A DNA stretch of 8,236 bases from Clostridia bacterium (GTDB lineage Bacteria > Bacillota > Clostridia > Christensenellales > Borkfalkiaceae), in assembly GCA_029052615.1 (NCBI GenBank), contig JAIDIR010000186.1:1-8236 (forward strand), given 5' to 3'. Shown here one piece after another: positions 6,147 to 8,236 of this stretch. The position numbers were made by a program, and so were the translations under genes. Under the pieces are notes generated by a model. The model was not told where the DNA came from. It searched no databases and saw only the letters and a program-made list of their open reading frames with translations. Positions within the stretch are counted from its first letter, which is position 1. Each line of letters begins with the position of its first letter.

Positions 6147-6850
6147 TGCGCACTTCCGCTTCCACCGGTAATTTCGTAAAACTTCTCTTCCAGATTTTCG
6201 CCTTGCACGTCGTTGCAGTCGTAGGCAATGCGCCCATTATCCAGAATGAGAACCCTGTCGCAGATTGACTGTATATCGAGAATACTGTGCGACGAAACGA
6301 GAATGGTCGTGCCGCTCTGCGCCAGTGACTTTAAAAGCTCCTTGAAAATCTTTACGGTAACTGGGTCGATTCCGTTGAACGGCTCGTCCAGAATCAATAG
6401 CGTAGGATTGGTTATTATAGCGTAGGCTATATACAGCCTCTGCTTCATTCCTAAAGAATACGTTTTGTATTTTTGGTCTTCGTGTCCGCCCAGCCCAACC
6501 AGATAAAGACTTTTTTGCACCGCGTCCTTGCCGAGGTCGGGATACAAATCGGCAAGCAGCCGCAAATTCTGTCTGCCGGTCAGTTCGCCGTAGAACGCGG
6601 GGCTTTCTATCGTAAAACCGATTTTGACCGAACGGTCCGCCGCCGCTTCCGCAATGTTTTTTCCGTTCACCGTAATGGTTCCGCTGTCGGCTTTCGTAAG
6701 CGAACAGATAATTTTCATAAGCGTGCTTTTGCCCGCGCCGTTCAGCCCTATCAGCCCGCATATAGTACCGTCCTGCGGAATGGTAAAGCTCACGTCTTTA
6801 AGCACTTGCTTATTCTTAAAACTCTTGTTCAAATTTTCGATCTGTAACAT
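6143..6850 (-). CDS. ABC transporter ATP-binding protein, BcrA-like
   Basis: The 235-residue ATPase powers the two permeases encoded downstream. All nucleotide-binding motifs are present: Walker A GLNGAGKST (35-43), signature YSLGMKQR (131-138), Walker B LLILDEP with catalytic E156 (151-157), D-loop GID (160-162) and switch histidine H188 in SSH. At the Q-loop position it reads IESPAFYGELTGRQNL, with Glu82 instead of Gln. This is typical of the bacitracin-resistance (BcrA)/lantibiotic-immunity type of ABC ATPase (family knowledge). The length is a little short for that family but complete. The ATG has AGGAAG (6863-6858) 7 nt upstream. It is the first gene of a three-gene operon with no regulator or sensor kinase nearby. 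Confidence 0.93.
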   Translation of the reverse strand: MLQIENLNKSFKNKQVLKDVSFTIPQDGTICGLIGLNGAGKSTLMKIICSLTKADSGTITVNGKNIAEAAADRSVKIGFTIESPAFYGELTGRQNLRLLADLYPDLGKDAVQKSLYLVGLGGHEDQKYKTYSLGMKQRLYIAYAIITNPTLLILDEPFNGIDPVTVKIFKELLKSLAQSGTTILVSSHSILDIQSICDRVLILDNGRIAYDCNDVQGENLEEKFYEITGGSGSAQ

Positions 6851-6884
6851 TTTTTTTCTTCCTATCGCCTAAATTAAAGCCTCA

Positions 6885-6923
6885 GAAAATTTCTCTTGCC
6901 GATTTATGCCATTGAAAATTTCT
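6885..6923. repeat. Direct repeat in the ABC operon leader
   Basis: The 10-mer GAAAATTTCT occurs at 6885-6894 and again at 6914-6923, start to start 29 bp apart. Each copy contains GAAA-A-TTTC, a short inverted repeat. One copy overlaps the expected transcription start and the other lies in the leader about 35 nt before the ATPase ATG. Such an arrangement could be a tandem regulator site, but AT-rich 10-mers recur easily by chance. Confidence 0.35.
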
Positions 6924-6926
6924 GTT

Positions 6927-6955
6927 ATTTTATCATAGATGTTAATATAAAACAA
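6927..6955 (-). promoter_or_regulatory. Probable promoter of the ABC transporter operon
   Basis: On the minus strand TTGTTT (6955-6950) and TAAAAT (6932-6927) are separated by 17 nt. The -10 matches consensus in five of six bases and the -35 in three of six, so it is a modest promoter that may need an activator. It would give a leader of about 70 nt before the ATPase start. Confidence 0.55.
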
Positions 6956-6964
6956 CCACCTTTT

Positions 6965-6982
6965 GTTTACATTTGTGTAAAC
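6965..6982. promoter_or_regulatory. Operator-like inverted repeat upstream of the ABC operon
   Basis: GTTTACA (6965-6971) and TGTAAAC (6976-6982) are exact inverted 7-bp arms around TTTG. Half-site centres are one helical turn apart, the usual geometry for a dimeric helix-turn-helix regulator. It lies 9 nt upstream of the proposed -35 box and 15 nt downstream (minus-strand sense) of the rplA terminator, so it most likely serves the ABC operon. No cognate regulator is encoded in the window. Confidence 0.6.
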
Positions 6983-6997
6983 TTTAGGTTACATAAC

Positions 6998-7031
6998 AAA
7001 AAAAGTCAGACAAATAATCCTTGCCTGACTT
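6998..7031 (-). terminator. Rho-independent terminator after rplA
   Basis: On the minus strand AAGTCAGGCA (7031-7022) pairs with TGTCTGACTT (7012-7003), a 10-bp stem with one G-U pair and a 9-nt loop. A run of T residues follows (7004-6998). It lies about 50 nt after the rplA stop codon. It should separate the rplKA transcript from the ABC transporter operon on the same strand. Confidence 0.88.
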
Positions 7032-7080
7032 AATTTTACTATATATGCGTGCGTATTTCAACAGGTTTGTCGCAAAACAA

Positions 7081-7770
7081 TTAACCCTTGTTGTAAACGA
7101 CCTTTACGCCAGGGCCCATTGTGGAAGTGAGCGTTACGCTCTTGATATACTGTCCCTTTGCAGCCGCGGGCTTAGCCTTAACGATTGCTTCCATAAGCGC
7201 GTTGAAGTTTTCGACTATCTTGTCGGTGCCGAAGCTCTTCTTGCCGATGGGGCAGTGAATGATTGCCGTCTTGTCCAGACGGTATTCAACCTTACCTGCT
7301 TTAACTTCCTTAACCGCCTTGGTAACGTCCATGGTAACCGTGCCGCTCTTGGGGTTGGGCATCAAGCCCTTGGGACCTAAGACACGACCGATACGTCCGA
7401 CCACGCCCATCATATCGGGGGTGGTAATAACGACGTCGAAATCAAACCAGTTATCCTTCTGGATACGCATAACCATTTCTTCGGCGCCAACGTAATCCGC
7501 GCCTGCCGCCGTTGCCTGGTCCGCCTTGTCGCCCTTTGCGATGACGAGAACCTTCTTGTCCTTACCGGTGCCGTTGGGTAAAACGAGCACGCCTCTTACC
7601 TGCTGGTCAGCCTGTCTGGGGTCTACGCCGAGACGAACGTGCAGTTCGATAGTTTCGTCGAACTTCGCCTTAGCGGTAGAAAGAGCCAGGTTTACCGCCT
7701 CGGTAGCTTCGTATGCCTTGGTGCGGTCGTATGATTTTACGCTTTCCGCGTACTTCTTGCCTACTTTCAT
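7081..7770 (-). CDS. rplA: Large ribosomal subunit protein uL1
   Basis: Encodes uL1, which forms the mobile L1 stalk of the 50S subunit at the E site and represses its own operon by binding the mRNA. The 229 residues are the normal length. Recognisable blocks are KSYDRTKAYEATEAVNLA (13-30), KFDETIELHVRLGVDPRQADQQVRG (36-60), GADYVGAEEM and DVVITTPDMMGVVGRIGRVLGPKGLMPNPKSGTVT (domain II into the conserved GPKGLMPNPK). The C-terminal domain I contains KSVTLTSTMGPGVKV. The ATG follows GGAGG (7784-7780). It is 90 nt downstream of rplK, and the L1-binding RNA motif lies in that gap. rplA is followed by a terminator rather than by rplJ. Confidence 0.98.
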   Translation of the reverse strand: MKVGKKYAESVKSYDRTKAYEATEAVNLALSTAKAKFDETIELHVRLGVDPRQADQQVRGVLVLPNGTGKDKKVLVIAKGDKADQATAAGADYVGAEEMVMRIQKDNWFDFDVVITTPDMMGVVGRIGRVLGPKGLMPNPKSGTVTMDVTKAVKEVKAGKVEYRLDKTAIIHCPIGKKSFGTDKIVENFNALMEAIVKAKPAAAKGQYIKSVTLTSTMGPGVKVVYNKG

Positions 7771-7786
7771 TTATAATTTCCTCCGT

Positions 7787-7834
7787 GTGGTTCATCCGAG
7801 GGGTCGACTTTATTTTTTTATATCCCTCTCCCAC
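7787..7834 (-). promoter_or_regulatory. L1-binding mRNA motif (translational operator of rplA)
   Basis: On the minus strand GUGG (7834-7831) pairs with CCAC (7790-7787), and GAGGG (7828-7824) pairs with CCCUC (7802-7798). Between these helices is an asymmetric internal loop: GA on the 5' side and GGAUGAA on the 3' side. This GUGGGAG...GAUGAA-CCAC pattern imitates the L1 site of 23S rRNA, where GGUGGGAG is opposite a UGAAAU-ACCACC strand (known). The element ends 2 nt before the rplA ribosome binding site, so bound L1 would block initiation. The identification is from pattern memory; helix covariation would confirm it. Confidence 0.78.
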
Positions 7835-7860
7835 CTGAAAGGCTTAAACTAAGCCCCTCG

Positions 7861-8236
7861 TTACTCCTCTACGGTTACACCCATAGAGCGGGCGGTGCCC
7901 TTTACCATGCTCTTTGCCATTTCCAGGTCGGAGCAGTTCAGATCGGGCATCTTGGTCTTTGCAATCTCTTCAAGCTGAGCCTTGGTAAGTTTGCCGACCT
8001 TGTCCCTGTTGGGGCGTGCGCTTGCCGTTTCGATGCCGAGCGCCTTCTTGATAAGAACGGGCGTGGGCGGCGTCTTCAAGATAAACGTGAAGCTTCTGTC
8101 CTGATAGATGGTTACTACGCAGGGAATAATAAGCCCTGCCTGTGCGCTCGTCTTTGCGTTGAACTCCTTGGTGAAACCGGGAATGTTGATACCGTGGGGA
8201 CCCAGCGTAGAACCTACGGGGGGTGCGGGGGTAGCC
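7861..8236 (-). CDS. rplK: Large ribosomal subunit protein uL11, 5' end outside window
   Basis: Encodes uL11, which binds the GTPase-associated centre of 23S rRNA at the base of the stalk. The visible 124 residues run from ATPAPPVGSTLGPHGINIPGFTKEFNAKT to TARSMGVTVEE. The N-terminal domain, with the proline-rich linker ILKTPPTPVLIKKALGI, and the C-terminal rRNA-binding domain (PNRDKVGKLTKAQLEEIAKTKMPDLN) are both present. Roughly the first 17 residues and the start codon lie beyond the right edge, judging from the usual length of about 141. An internal TTG at 8079 is not the start, since clear L11 sequence continues upstream of it. It is the first gene of the rplKA unit as far as can be seen. 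Confidence 0.97.
   Translation of the reverse strand, partial: ATPAPPVGSTLGPHGINIPGFTKEFNAKTSAQAGLIIPCVVTIYQDRSFTFILKTPPTPVLIKKALGIETASARPNRDKVGKLTKAQLEEIAKTKMPDLNCSDLEMAKSMVKGTARSMGVTVEE

Noticed and set aside
6237..6761. Open frame of 174 codons overlapping the ATPase on the same strand
   Set aside because: It lies within the ATPase coding sequence in another frame. The ATPase frame has all ABC motifs, while this one yields an Arg-rich product with no recognisable domain.
1304..6997. Mobile element or genomic island with boundaries
   Set aside because: There is no transposase, recombinase, terminal inverted repeat or target-site duplication visible, so only the unusual gene order is reported.
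7861..8079. Short rplK starting at the internal TTG (8079)
   Set aside because: L11-specific sequence (PPVGSTLGPHGINIPGF and onward) continues upstream in the same frame to the window edge, so the gene is simply cut off by the window.
1..8236. CRISPR array, tRNA or rRNA genes
   Set aside because: No regularly spaced repeats and no tRNA- or rRNA-like sequence were found on either strand; the only rRNA-like pattern is the L1-binding mimic at 7787-7834.

Overview
The window looks like the chromosome of a Bacillota (Firmicutes) bacterium, most likely a clostridial lineage. The reasons are strong GGAGG-type ribosome binding sites, Rho-independent terminators, sigma-A-type promoters, a Firmicutes-style L10 leader with an attenuator, and a membrane-protein/LemA gene pair whose LemA resembles the mycoplasma/clostridial type. 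Base composition is moderate, with AT-rich intergenic regions. Genus and order cannot be fixed from the sequence alone.

The frame is the L11-L1-L10-L7/L12 ribosomal protein cluster on the minus strand. rplK (incomplete at its 5' end, 7861-8236) and rplA (7081-7770) lie at the right end and are closed by a terminator at 6998-7031. rplJ (589-1110) and rplL (111-491) lie at the left end, with their own consensus promoter (1275-1303), an L10-binding leader with an attenuator (1142-1268), and a strong terminator after rplL (61-95). In many Firmicutes these four genes are contiguous. Here about 5.8 kb separates rplA from rplJ.

The insert holds two transcription units facing each other. From the left, on the plus strand, is a two-gene operon: a 605-residue two-helix membrane protein of unassigned function (1452-3269) and a LemA-family membrane protein (3291-3962). 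From the right, on the minus strand, is a three-gene ABC exporter operon: a BcrA-type ATPase (6143-6850) and two paralogous six-helix ABC-2 permeases with large extracytoplasmic loops (5154-6146 and 4064-5143). The two units converge on a single 32-bp perfect palindrome (4020-4051) that probably ends transcription from both sides.

Regulation is unusually readable. An L1-binding RNA motif sits between rplK and rplA, next to the rplA ribosome binding site. The L10 leader controls rplJL. A perfect 7-bp inverted repeat lies just upstream of the ABC operon promoter. An AT-rich 11-bp inverted repeat lies between the divergent rplJL and membrane-protein promoters. The least described part is the 605-residue protein plus LemA pair. 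Nothing in the sequence ties it functionally to the ABC transporter beyond adjacency.
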